The notes under the pieces are model-generated. The model was given only the letters and a program-made list of their open reading frames with translations, did not search any database and was not told the DNA's origin. A stretch of DNA of 64,000 nucleotides from Datura wrightii (taxonomy: Eukaryota > Streptophyta > Magnoliopsida > Solanales > Solanaceae): NCBI GenBank assembly GCA_035772735.1, contig JASDFA010000004.1, forward strand, positions 20,115,501-20,179,500, in the 5' to 3' direction. The position numbers and the translations under genes are program-made. Shown piece after piece: positions 10,530 to 22,376 of this stretch (positions are counted from its first letter, which is position 1; the number at the start of each line of letters is the position of its first letter).

Positions 10530-12325
10530 TCAGGGAGTTCGGCCACCCAACTTTTGTGCTATTTTAATTTTTTGCGAACACTGGGGACAGTGTTCGAGAT
10601 AAGTGTGGGGTGGGAGTAGTTAGGTGTTGGTTGTGCTGTTTTGTATGTCCTAATCTGTTGTTGTGCTGTGAACAAAATCTTCTGACCCTGTGATTTGTGA
10701 GTGTTAAGTTGTTATCCTATATTGTAATTATATGTAAAACTGTGGTGTGTTGCTGATGGTTGCTAGCTGATTTTGTACATATTTTTTGTTATTTAAATGA
10801 TCGATATTTTTGAAATTTTTTCAATTCTTGGGTTTCTCGGCGTTTGTTTTCGGTTCTTTTACCGAGAATGGTCCCATTAAACCGAAGTCCTAGTTAGTGA
10901 CCGTTCCCTATGATGGATGGATGACGACCGTCTTAAGGGAAATGTATTCGTTAGGAGTAGATTTTTCAATTATTATTTTTTTAGTTGTTTTTCTTTTGTG
11001 GGTTGCATCCCAAAACCTGTAGTTACTCTATGGTTGCGGAATTATGGTTGCGGGTTATACGTGATATTTGAAATGCAAAGGTGATTCGTATGAAAGCATG
11101 CAACTTTGTAAATATGTTGAGATACCTAGGCCATAGAGCTCGATTCAGTGTGATTGAGGCTTAATGTTTGAATTCCTGTAATTAGCTGATTGAAGAGTCT
11201 GTGAATACATCTTGAATTGAGCATGTGCAATAAGTGTGAAGTGAGGTTTTTCTATTCCATGCTATTGTGAAGTGTCTAGAACTTGCCTAGTGTGTGTACA
11301 AAATGAAATGAAGGAGGTTTATTGTAGGAAAGGATATAGGCATTTCCTTGTTTTTAACCGAAAGTTTCTATTTTTCATTATCGTACCTATCTTGATCGTA
11401 TACCCTAGTCAGCCCGTTGAGCCTTTAGCCTATTATTTTTTTCTTTTGTCAAAAAGTATAAACCAAGCTTAATCCCTTCTTTTCATTAGCCGTAAAGTCG
11501 ATCCAAAACTCTTAAGCGCTTAAGAAGAGAAAATAATTTTCCCAAAGTGTCAAAAGAGTGAGAATGGTGAAAAGAAAAGAAAAGCAGAGAGATGGAAGAA
11601 AAGAAAAGGTTGAAGGTGCACTTGTTATAAATAAACTATAATGAAGGTGCATGAATAATCTTTGTGTTGTGTCAAGTGTGCTTAATAAGATGGGCCAAAC
11701 TAAAGAAATACTTCAAGAATGGGAGGATGAAGAAAGAAACAATGTCCATGAGGTTGATGGGATGTATTGAAAAGGCGCTTAAGGATGCTAGTGGCCATTA
11801 TTGGCTAGCCCAATATTTCCTAGTTCCGTAGCTTACCTTACAACCCGTTAAAGTCCTACGTGATCCTACATCATACTTCTTTATACTAGTGGAGTAGTAC
11901 ACTAAAGGCAAGCTTATGGGTCATGACATGATGCATGTGAATTCTGTTGGGAAAGAGAGCGAAATTGTGTTTATATGCCCCTGCTTGAAATTTTGTGAGT
12001 TCATATGATCAAAAAGGGGAAGATTCTCTTGTGTGTGAGGGCACATGCTTGATGAAAGATTATGTTTCGTGTCGGATGTCTTGATCAGCTGATTTGCATG
12101 AGTTTGCCAATATCGAGAGTCGATTCTTAAGTCTAGGAGGTCTAGATGTATTGAAGGTCATTGCATTGATAGGACCATGCATGTTTTCTTGATGATTTGT
12201 TGTATTGAATAATTGGTATGATCGTAACCTAAATTGTCAAACCAAAGTAGCGAGGTTTGGGTGTAAATTGCATGAGGTGTAAGATTGTTGTTCGAGGACG
12301 AACAAGGATTTAAGTGTGGGGTAAG
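10530..12325 (+). other. 3' non-coding region and polypurine tract of element B
   Basis: No supported ORF in 1.8 kb. An AAGTGTGGGGT motif recurs just after ORF2 (about 10600-10611). A purine-rich patch lies at about 11515-11610. The end holds GTTCGAGGACGAAC (12290s) and the terminal polypurine tract AAGTGTGGGGTAAG directly before the LTR at 12326. Confidence 0.65.
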
Positions 12326-13747
12326 TGATCTTGGGCAAATTTATATGCCCAAGTGATACTCAAATATGTCATTTTAGCCTTGTTTATCTATCAATGTTTA
12401 TACATTCTCATGTAATTGGTAATAAAATGTGAATTTATACTAACCAACATGATTAGCATTGTTTTGCAGGTAAAATGTAATTTCGGGAAGCTAAAATGCA
12501 AGTTGGAAGAGATCGGGGTTGGACTCGAATGTAAGCAAGGGAAAAGGCATTGGAAAAGCACAAAATAAAGGGGCTCCGCGATGGAGCCGTGTCACGCTGC
12601 CATCGCGGATGTCTTCTGCCTGGAGAGGGAATTTTCAGCCTATTTCCAGTAGGGGTTCGTGATGGGTCCGTGGCACGGTGGCCTGGCTCCGTGTTGCACG
12701 CCGTGCCACGTTGGGCCTTATTCCCTGGACCCCCAGTTTCCAGTGAGGGTCCGCGTCGGTGCCGTGTCACGGAGGCAGTGCTCCGCGATGCACTCCGTGA
12801 CACATTGCTTGTTATTCCGGGAAAAATTCCCACCAGTATAAATAGAACACTTAGGTTCATTTTTCAATATTCTGACTTGGTGGAGCAAGAACGTGGGTTA
12901 CAGGCAGTTGAGGGGACGAAATTATCAGGGTTTTTCTCTCTTTCCTTCTCCTTGAATTCAATTGCTTGTATGTTTAACACTCATTTAAGGATGTTTAATC
13001 CACAAATGAGTGGCTAATTCATCTTCTTACTGAGGTTAAGAACACTTGTAATGAAATGTGATTATTGATTCTTTGGTTTTTCATCTTCTTCCATTGTTGT
13101 TCTATTGATTCTTGTTCTTACTGCATTAATGTGTGGCCTACGTTAATGTATATCTAAAAAGTCCGGTTACACTCGAGAGAGCAAGAAATTGGAAAGTTGT
13201 GAATTAATAGGATATGATCCTTTCTTAGTTTGGGAAAATTGAGAATTGATTTACCTTCAGGATAGAAATATACCTGAAAGTCGTATTAGTCAATTTAGGA
13301 ATCGGTTTTGTATGGCTAGAACATGGATTGCATTTAATCACAAAAATGTAGGTGGATGGTTCATGATTCTTAAGTGGGGTTAAATACGAGAGTTTTAATC
13401 CCTTGGCAATAATTCTTGACAAGCAACCGGAGGAAAAGGCTAACCAAATTATATCGATAATTAATTTCTTTACATGTTCGTTTAACCTCAGCATGCTCAC
13501 ATCCATAGTTCAGACTCACATTAGATAAGTGTTTTAGACTTAGCATAATTATTAGAAATCAAAATATCAACTCTTGGTTACACTGTTGTCTGCATTTGTA
13601 GAATTGAAATATAGTACACTTGAGCAGATTGCACTTCATCCCAGTCCCTGTGGGATCGATACTTGGCTTACTTAAGCCACTTTACTACTTGTTCGACCAC
13701 GTGCACTTGCGTGTAGCTATATACCCATATAACGAAATAGCCGAACA
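12326..13747 (+). repeat. 3' LTR of element B (1,422 bp)
   Basis: Starts TGATCTTGGGC and ends AGCCGAACA. The length is identical to the solo LTR at 26024-27445, and the two match at roughly 93% over the first 180 bases counted by hand. It carries three GC-rich hairpin modules (about 12571-12610, 12660-12715 and 12763-12805), TATAAATAG at 12837-12845, and the tail GGGATCGATACTTGGC typical of Athila-like LTRs. Confidence 0.9.
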
Positions 13748-13939
13748 ATGGTCACACCCGTGGTAATCCAATGCACCAAAATTCTACTTAAGTTCCCAGG
13801 CCTCACCATGAGTCACTTAATGACTCGTGGTCTCTACTCATAGGTCATAGAACGATTCTTTCCGTGAACTGATGCAGATATTTTCAGTTTTCTTTGATTC
13901 AAGTCACGTGTCTAGTCTTTGAGTATTTGGGGCATTAAA
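13748..13939 (-). repeat. 3' LTR of body C, start only, interrupted by element B
   Basis: 192 bases matching the high-coordinate end of the shared LTR (21337-21530). The LTR boundary is followed at 13940-13951 by the tract that reads AAGGGGAGATAT on the minus strand, the polypurine tract of C. The first bases of the LTR are degraded. Confidence 0.8.
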
Positions 13940-14169
13940 ATATCTCCCCTTGGGAACATTCATTCTTGAATATTGGAAAACACACAGGAAAGCGGAGAAG
14001 AGCAACTTTTATACACGAATACTGATCATGAAAGTTAAAAACTAACAAAATGACTATCTCTTAACTGAACTACAATTCTGAACCGAATTCACTAATCATA
14101 CACATGATTACATGTAAAAAACTGGAACACATGAATGTAATGGAGTTCTAGGGAGAAAATTGGTACCTT
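13940..14169 (-). other. 3' untranslated region of body C
   Basis: Between the integrase stop region and the LTR. It contains the polypurine tract and the GTTCC / TCGAGG-type phrase common upstream of Tekay LTRs. No ORF. Confidence 0.55.
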
Positions 14170-15485
14170 AAACTTAACTGTGCTGGAAGAGAATAAATGT
14201 GGATATCTTGCCATCACGTCTGCTTCGACCTCTCCTGTAGCTCCCTTAACCTGATGATTTCTCCATAAGACCTTGAATGAAGCTACCTCCTTATTCCTTA
14301 GCTTACGAACCTGACGGTCAAGGATTTGGAATGGGACATCATCATATGAGAGACTAACCTTTATTTCTACACTATCCAATGGTACAATTGAAGTTGGATC
14401 GCCAATGCATTTCTTCAATAGTGACACATGGAATACTGGGTGCACAAAAGCCAACTCTGAAGGTAATTCCAGCTCATAGGCTACTTCGCCAATTCGCCTT
14501 AATATTCCGTAGGGTTCCACATATCTCAAACTAAGCTTTCCCTTCTTCTCAAATCTCATCACCCCTTTCATGGGTGAAATTTTCATATAGACCCAGACAT
14601 TCACAACAAACTCCAATTCTCTTCTTCTCACATCAGAATAAGATTTCAAATGGCTTTGAGCTGTTTTCAATCTTTCTCTGATGAGTTGTACCTTCTGCAT
14701 AGCTTCATGAACCGAGTCTAGCCCGATTATTGTAGCTTCACCAACCTCAAACCATCTAATAGGAAACCTGCACCTTCACCATACAATGCCTCAAATGGCG
14801 CCATCAGGATGCTGGAGTGATAACTATTATTGTACGCAAACTCGATAAGACGCAAGTGGTCATCCCAACTTCCCTTAAAATCAATCCTGCATGCTCTCAA
14901 CATATCTTCTAGGGTCTGAATAGTCCACTCAGCTTGCCCATCTATTTGCGGGTGAAAAGTTGTGTTGATCTTGACCTGGGTGCCAAGTCCCTTGTTAAAA
15001 GACTTCCAAAAATGTGAGGTGAACTGGGTACCTCTGTCTGAGATAATGAATAATGGCACCCCATGAAGACTGAACAACTCCCAGATATAAAGTCTAGCAT
15101 AGCCTCAGCTGAATCCATTGTTTTAACTGGAAAGAAATGTGCTGATTTAGTAATCCGGTCCACTACTACCCAGATGGAATCATGTTTCCGACGAGTTCGA
15201 GGTAGACCCATATTAAAGTCCATATTTACTTCTTTCCACTTCCACGTGAGTATGCTGATATCTTGGGTCATACCTCCAGGTCTTTGATGCTCTACCTTTA
15301 CTTGCTGGTAGTTCGGGCACTTGGCTACGAATTCGGCGATGTCTCTTTTCATGTCGTTCCACTAGTAAATATCCTGCAAATCACGGTACATTTTGGTAGC
15401 ACCAGGGTGGATGGAGTATCTCGAGCTGTGTGGCTCAGCTAATATCTGCTGTTTCAAGTCACCGATGTTCGGTACACACAACCTT
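14170..15485 (-). pseudogene. INT: Integrase with chromodomain-like tail, body C (broken)
   Basis: Reading down from 15485: an HHCC zinc region (HPGATK..., MKRDIAEFVAKCPN), then the DDE core (MDFNMGLPRT with WVVVDRITKSAHF; IISDRGTQFTSHFW; the QAEWTIQTLEDML segment with the Glu), then WVYMKISPMKGVMRF, HPVFHVSLLKKC and a chromodomain-like end (ILDRQVRKLRNKEV, ARYPHLF). The last zinc ligand is changed (CPNYQQ; C2 has CPNCQQ). At least two frameshifts separate the pieces, and a stop precedes WNDMKRD. The chromodomain-like tail is what places the element in the Tekay/Del group. Confidence 0.85.
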
Positions 15486-17070
15486 CCCTACTAACAGAGC
15501 ACACCATCTCCCCCTTTGGAGAAAGCCTCAACTTCCTTCGTGAGGACAGCTTCCTTGAGTTTAAGTAAAATGGGATCTTCTTCCTGTTTGGACTTAACTT
15601 CAACAACCAAAGAGGAGTCTGACCTACTTTGCATCACCACTCCACCCTCAGTTGAGTACACCAACTACACCCCTAACCGAGTTCGTCTATGAATATCCTT
15701 CGCCAACTCCTCTTTGCCTTCCTCGATATGATCCACACTACCTATAGACACTCTACTTAGGGCATCAGCCACCACATCAGATTTGCCAGGGTGATATAGC
15801 ATGCTCATGTCATAATCCTTCAGGAGCTCTAACCACCTTCTCTAGCGAAGATTCAGGTCCTTCTTACTGAATACATACTGAAGGATCTTGTGATCAGTGA
15901 AACATCAACGTGAGCCCTGTATAGGTAATGTCTCCATTTTTTTAATTCAAACACTATCATTGCCAACTCCAAGTCACGAGTTGGATAATTTTTCTCCATG
16001 AACCTTAAGTTGTCTGGAGGTGCAGGCTATCACCTTGCTCTGCTGCATCAGAATGCAACCAAGTCCAACTTTGAAAGAGTCATAATATACTACAAATCCA
16101 TCTGATCCTTCTGGTAGAGTCAATGTTGGAGCAGTAGTGAGTCAAGTTTTTAACTCCTGGAAACTCTTCCACACACATCTGGCCACTGGAATTTCACCTT
16201 TTTCTGAGTCAACCTTGTCAGTGGAGATTCTATAGAAGAAAAGCCTTCTACAAAATGTCGATAATAACCGACCAAACCCAAGAAACTTCTGATTTCGGTT
16301 GGGGAGGTAGGTCTGGCGAATCTTTCCTTGCTACTATCTTTCGAGGATTAACCTGAATACCTTCACCCGAACCACATTACCCAGGAAAGTCATGGGCTTC
16401 AACCAGAATTCCACTTGCTGAACTTAGCGAACAGTTGGCAGTCACTAAGTGTCTGAAGCACTATCCTCGGGTGATTAGCATGCTCTTCCTCATTTCTTTA
16501 GTATACCAGAATGTCGTCGATAAATACAATGACGAACATATCCGGATACTTCTTGAAGACTCTGTTCATTAGGTCCATAAAGGTTGCAGAGGCATTTGTT
16601 AGTCCGAAGAACATAACCACAAACTCGAAGTGACCATATTGAGTCCTAAAAGTTGTTTTCGATATCTCACACTCTCTAACCCTTAGTTGATGAAACCCCG
16701 ACCTAAGATCTATTTTGGAGAAACAGCTAGCTCCCTGAAGTTTTTCAAACTGTCATCAATTCTGGGTAAGGGATACTTGTTCTTGTCTGTGACCTTTTTC
16801 AACTGACGGTAATCGTTGCACATTCTAAGGGTACTGTCTTTCTTTCGCATGAATAGTAGTAGAGCACCCCAGGGAGAGATGTCGGGTCTAATAAAACCCT
16901 TATCAAGACGATTTTGTAGCTGCTCCTTCAACTCCTTAAGCATAGCCGAAGCCATTCTATAAGGAGGGATGGAGATGGGTTTAGTATCTAGGATAAGGTC
17001 TATGCCAAAGTCAATTTCCCATTCAGGAGGAACTCCAGGAAGATCTTCGGAGAACATATCTGGAAACTCT
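15486..17070 (-). pseudogene. RT-RH: RNase H and reverse transcriptase, body C (heavily decayed)
   Basis: The best-preserved piece is 17057-16710 (LPGVPPEWEIDFGIDL, IPPYRMAS, LDKGFIRPDISPWGALL, MRKKDSTLRMCNDYRQL, KNKYPLPRID). Then a break, TTFRTQYGHFEFVVMFFGLTN and the catalytic FIDDILVY (about 16510). The connection and RNase H follow down to about 15640 in several frames with many stops. The RT Asp of the SKIDL motif is in the broken stretch near 16710. Nothing here could be translated as one protein. Confidence 0.8.
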
Positions 17071-17600
17071 CTAACAATAGGGACTGACTAGATAGTTGGG
17101 GGTCTCAGAATCAGAATCCTTGACCCGAACTAGATGATAAATACATCCCTTAGAAATAATCTTCCTGGCCTTAAGTTCGGAAATAAACCTACCCTTCAGT
17201 GCTAAACTACTGCCCGACCATTCTAGAGCTGGCTCATTCGGGAATTGAAACTTGATGACCCTAGTTCTGTAGTCGACTGAGGCATAATAAGAGTGTAACC
17301 AATCCATGCCAAGAATTAGATAAACTCTACAAGGTCAGCCGGAATAACTTTATTGCAGACTAAGATTGGACAATTTCTATAGACCCGGCTAGCTTTAACT
17401 GCCTCGCCAACTAGGGTGGAGACCAAGAAAGGTTATAAGAGGAATTATTGACTGATATTGAACTGAACTGCTACGTAGGGATTTAGGAATGATAACACGG
17501 CTCCATATCAAGTAGGGCATATACATCTAGTTGGAAAATACATAACATACCAGTGACCACATTCAGTGAGTTCTCCTGATCCTAATGAGATAATAATGCA
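17071..17600 (-). pseudogene. PR: Retropepsin region, body C (decayed)
   Basis: Holds the conserved MDWLHSYYASVDYRTRVIKF after the protease, and GRFISELKARKIISKGCIYHL leading into RT. The active-site segment near 17500 reads ALLDMEPCYHS, so the Asp is present but the following Ser/Gly-Ala residues are lost, and several stops surround it. Confidence 0.7.
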
Positions 17601-18748
17601 TAAAAATGGTTTTGGCATTTACCTCCCTCCGTATGTGATGTGTTATCCTATTGAGTTGGTTGGCCTGCTGGAGTTGCTGAGGTTGTTGATTATGATCTCC
17701 CGCGTCCTGCTGACGGGTATTCCTTAAACGGTGCCCAAGTTGTCCACAACCAAAGAAGCCCTCTCGGCCCTTAAGACACTCTCCTGGATGGTTCTTGCCG
17801 CACTTAAGGTAAGCTGGATACCTATTCCCAGCGCTATAGATTTGAGACTGAGCACCAGATGCTCCACCCCTCCGATCCTGGGGGGACTAAAAGGTAGGGC
17901 GCTGGCTGAACTGGGCGTTGGAGCCCTCTGCTGCTGCTGTTCTAGGCAGTTGTTACCGCCAGACCTTTGATGGCCATGATCTGATTGTCCAGTCCTTGTC
18001 CACTTATTCTTTCTCTCTATATCCCTTAATTTATTAACGTCAATCTACTGGGCATAGACAATCAGACTGGAGAGGTCGATATCTTTGATCCGCATCGCTG
18101 TTCTACAATCTTTGAGGACTAGGTTCGACACCCCATTTACGAATTTCAGCATGCGAGCCCTTGGCTTGGCCACCATCTCTGGAGTGTATTTGGACAACAT
18201 GGTGAACTCCAGAGCATACTCTTCTACATCCTATTTACCTGTCTCAGGTTCATGAACTCCGCTACCTTGGTCTTCCTGAGCTTTTGAGGGAAAAATCTGT
18301 CTAGGAAGGCTGTGTTGAACTCCTACCACTCCACCGGTCCTTCTCCTGCTATCCACCCCTCTTTTCGCTGCTCATACCAGACCTGGGCTACCCCTTTTAG
18401 CTGGTAAGCAGCCAGTTCAACACTCCCAGAGGAGTTGACACCCATTATACGGCTAATCTTTTTAATCTCGTCCACAAACTCTTAGGGGTCCTCCCCACCC
18501 TTGGATCCCCAAAAGGATGGAGGGTTCATTCGGGTGAAGTCCCACACCTTGGCAGCTACTGCGGACCCGTTTGTGTTCACCAACACCACCTACTAGTTTA
18601 CCTAGTTGGTCACAGTTTGAGCGAACAGCTGAATGGCCACCCTGAATTATGTGGTAGATATCGAGTTAACCTGAGGGGTTGTCGGGGCTGGTGAGGCAAT
18701 CCGTTGGGCATTACCGACCCTCCTTCTATTATCGTATAGTGGAGGCAT
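17601..18748 (-). pseudogene. gag: Gag, body C (decayed)
   Basis: Starts at ATG 18748-18746, the same position relative to the LTR as in C2 (37562). Gag segments can be matched to C2 and F (SKYTPEMVAKPRAR-like, VSNLVLKDC-like) through many stops. The zinc knuckle near 17740 reads FFGCGQLGHRL, so the first Cys is replaced by Phe. Confidence 0.7.
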
Positions 18749-18967
18749 AATTCACTAAAATGAAGTAGAGCACAAGTTAGGAGAATGATTTTGGAATTGA
18801 ATTTCAACGCACGATAAGGAGTATGAAATAAAGGGAAATTATCTAATGACATCTCGTAGCCTCCCCGTCATAAGTGTGGCGCGCTTCACACCCATGAAGA
18901 GGACTCTACTCGATGCGACTTTCAGATATCCGAGGATACTTGGAATCTAGTACTCTAATACCAAGTT
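18749..18967 (-). other. Leader and tRNA-Met primer site of body C
   Basis: At 18952-18965 the minus strand reads TTGGTATTAGAG, one change from the initiator tRNA-Met site TTGGTATCAGAG that is intact in C2 (37769-37780). The rest is non-coding leader. Confidence 0.75.
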
Positions 18968-21530
18968 TGTTATGCCCCGAGTTTACACCCTGGATGGGAC
19001 ACGGTACTTGAGGCCACAAGTGACCCTAAGTCAACCCCTGGTCTATCATACACTGGCATTTTGAGCAATATAAAAATATATACAACGGACGTTTAAAGCA
19101 AAATATAAATACTTGAAAATCTTAGAACAAAACTACAAGTTGAATAAAACCCAAACCGAGTCTGAAAAATAGATCTACGTCTGAAAGCCACTAAGACTGG
19201 TGAGTTGCTGGGAAAAACCCCCAGCTAACTCCAAATCTAAATAAAAAGGAAGGAAAGTATAACTAAAGCAATAAGTCTCCGTCCTTAAAGGATGAGGACA
19301 CACTAACTAGGACGGTTGAGATCTTTGGTGAACTGTCGGCTAACGAACTATGACTGAGATCCTACAGCTGGATCATAAAATGATACAGCATAAAAGTATG
19401 CATTAGTACTTTGAATGTACTGAGTAAGAGAGAGGAACATAACACAAAAGAATAAATAAAAAGGAAATGTTGAATTGAGAAGACATGCGATGACCAAATA
19501 AACTACTGAACTAAATAACTGAGGTGGTTTGATAAACCCTATCTGATAGTCAAAGCATGTTCTAGGTCTGGAATATTGATCTGAGCCGAACTAGACTGAG
19601 ACTATACTAAACTGAAACCAACATGTAACCACGTGAGCTAGACGTGGAGTCCATTGTATACACCCCACCGGTAGGACCCAATATACTTTTCTAGGGTATA
19701 AAGGCATGAACAGGGTGATCATAAAAGTCTGGGGCCAATCAGGCCAATAAATACTTAAACCTACGGTGCCAAATGTAGTTTTGGGAACCTGGGTGCACTG
19801 GAACTCTAGTCCGCTCGGTGCTAAGTCCTACTTCTGTTGGATAATCCTAAACTGAATATTAAGTTGATAGCTTAAAACTGGGGCCCAAAACTAGCCAGGG
19901 ATATATATCTGAATGTACCTTGAGAGTTTTTTTGGACCAGATTCTAAAATTGGGTTCTATTCTAGTCAGATCTGCTTATCTAGAAGCGTCTTAACTGTCT
20001 AAGAATAATCTGTAATCTGAACTGGGGTCCTAAGGCTAGTCAGAGATATATATCTGAAGTGTCATGAACCAACTGGTGGACCAATAAACTAAATTCTGAA
20101 TATGATTCTGATAACTGGGAGGTAATACTAGCACCTCAGGAAATATTTTAGTCAAACTAATCAGCTGACACTAAGTATTTTCACATTTGGACTAAAGCTA
20201 TCAAACTGAGAATTTAGCACATAAGATAATATGGGAATTCACCACACTGATATAATCAAGAAAATATCAAGGTTTATCACTTCAGCAAAATTTCTAGTTT
20301 GTTCTACCCTCAAGGACTAGGGCTAAACTCAATGCACAGGAATAAGCATCAACACTATCACTAACTAGTGGAAAATACCCATAATTAATATAACATAATA
20401 ATTCCACTTGGACTAAAATAAGAATTATCAAGAACCTCTTAATATACGAAAATCTGCAGCACTAGAATTCACTTTTACGGGAATGACATCAATTTAATCA
20501 TGCACCGACGGAAATCATGTCTAAAATAATCATGGCTATCATTCTATGTGAATTCAAAGAAAACTGACATATATCCTCTTCATATTCGACAGGTCAGAGC
20601 TAGGATTTATAGAGAACAAGAGAAGGGTTTTGGGGGACACAAGGGAAGAACTATCCCCTTGTTGAATTTCCACATACCTGAGTTTGAAATCCAAAAAAAA
20701 TTCCTTGAGAATATGAGTAGTAGACTACCCTTGTTCTTTCTTTGAGAGTCCCTGAGAGAATTCTATGATCTTCTTTTTTAAAGTTAGAGTGGAGGATTAG
20801 GAAAGAAATTGTTTAATCTCACTAGTAAGTCTGAAATTATGACTAAAATGATGTAGTTTAAAGTTTAGGAGGGTAGAAAATTATTGAAAGACCCTTGAAA
20901 ATTCACAGGGAAAACTGAGGGTCAGTCCCCATGGGTGACCTAATGAGTCGTGGTCAGTGACCACGACTCGTTGTCAAACTCGTGGACTACACTGCCTGGA
21001 GTACACTGAAGGTCACCACGAAGAACCTAACAAGTCGTGGTTGGTGACCACAACTCGTGGTCACCTCTCGTGGACCACACTGTCTAAAAGTCCTAGAGTC
21101 CTCATGGGTGACACCAGGACTCATGGTGTCCCAAACGAGTCATGGTGAGGACTAGTTGGGTACACTGCCCACCTCTCCTAATTCCTGACCAAGGTCTATC
21201 CACGAGCCACCTAATGAGTCGTGGTGTTGGACCACGACTCGTGGTGTCAACTCATTAGGTGCATTGCCTAACATTTCCCGGTTATAAATTATCCTTGGCC
21301 ACGAGTCACTCCACGACTCGTGGGGATTGACCATGACTCATGGTCATACCCGTGGTCACCCAATGCACCAAAATTCCACTTAAGTTCCCAGGCCTCACCA
21401 TGAGTCACTTACTGACTCGTGGTCTCTCCTCACAGGTCACAGAACGACTCATTTTGTGACCTGATGCAAATTTTTCAATTTTCTCTGATTCAAGTCCCGG
21501 GTCTAGTCTTTAAGTTTCCAGGGCATTACA
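18968..21530 (-). repeat. Shared LTR: 3' LTR of C2 and 5' LTR of C (2,563 bp)
   Basis: On the minus strand it starts TGTAATGCCCTGG at 21530 and ends GGGGCATAACA at 18968. Flanked upstream by a polypurine tract (reads AAGGGGGAGATAT, 21531-21543) and downstream by the primer site. A cluster of CpG palindromes lies at 20940-21420, including GAGTCGTGGTC-AGT-GACCACGACTC at 20945-20969, a perfect 11-bp stem. Confidence 0.87.
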
Positions 21531-22376
21531 ATATCTCCCCCTTGGGAACATTCATCCTCGAATGTTAGAAAATACACAGGAAAGTAGAGAAGAGCAACTT
21601 TTATACACGAATACTGATCATGAGAGTTGAAAACTAGCAGAATGACTATCTCTACGCTGAACTACAACTCTGAACTGATTTCACTAATCATACACATGAT
21701 CAATTACATGAAAGAAACTAGAACACATGAACGGAATGGAGTTCTAGAAAGAAAATTTGTACCTTAAACAGAAACTGCGCCGAAAGAGAATAAATGTGGG
21801 TATCTGGCCATCATGTCTGCTTCGGCCTCCAACGTAGCTCCCTCAACCTGCTGATTTCTCCAAAAGACCTTGACTAAAGCTACCTCCTTGTTCCTCAACT
21901 TACGAACCTGACGGTCAAGGATTTAGACTGGGACCTCCTCGTATGAGAGACTATCCTTTATTTCTACACTATCCAATGGTACAATTGAAGTTGGATTGCC
22001 AATGCATTTCTTCAATAGTGACACATGTAATACTAGGTGCATAGAAGCCAACTCTGAAGGTAATTCTAGCTCATAGGCTACTTTGCCAATTCGCGTCAAT
22101 ATTTTGTAGGGTCCCACATATCTCGGACTGAGCTTTCTCTTCTTTCCTAATCTCATCACCCCTTTCATGGGTGAAATTTTTAGATAGGCCTAGTCATTCA
22201 CATAAAACTACAATTCTCTTCTCCTCACACCAACATAAGATTTTTGATGGCTCAGAGCTATTCTCAGTCTTTCTCTGATGAGTTGTACCTTCTGCATAGC
22301 TTCATGAACTAAGTCTGGCCTGATTATTGTAGCTTCACCAACCTCAAACCATCCAATAGGAGACCTGCACCTTCTA
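21531..22376 (-). pseudogene. INT: Integrase C-terminal part of C2, separated by element D
   Basis: Minus strand: VGEATIIRPDLVHEAMQKVQL-type segment, a long ORF at 22168-21923 (MKGVMRLGKKRKLSPRYVGP, LPSELASMHLVLHVSLLKKC), then the chromodomain-like end and untranslated region to the polypurine tract. Coding sequence is cut at 22376 by D and resumes at 33183. TTCTA flanks D on both sides. Confidence 0.82.

Larger units (their letters stand above)
6867..13747 (+). mobile_element. Element B: same family as A, 5' part outside window
   Basis: Sequence begins in mid-gag immediately after the LTR of A and continues: gag tail, deleted protease, stem-loop (8002-8019), promoter-like block, predicted intron, ORF2, long 3' spacer, polypurine tract and 3' LTR. 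Like A it lacks RT, RNase H and integrase, so their absence is a family trait. It is inserted in the left LTR of element C: sequence after 13747 continues with C's LTR (compare 21337 onward). ATGGT at 13748-13752 should be the target duplication; its partner is left of the window. Confidence 0.85.

Noticed and set aside
11272..11472. 66-residue ORF downstream of ORF2 in B
   Set aside because: Short, in non-coding 3' sequence, no family match visible.
12453..13017. Overlapping ORFs on both strands in LTR B, and similar ones at 26089-26713 in the solo LTR
   Set aside because: They read through the GC-rich hairpins, where palindromes keep both strands open. They are LTR sequence, not genes.
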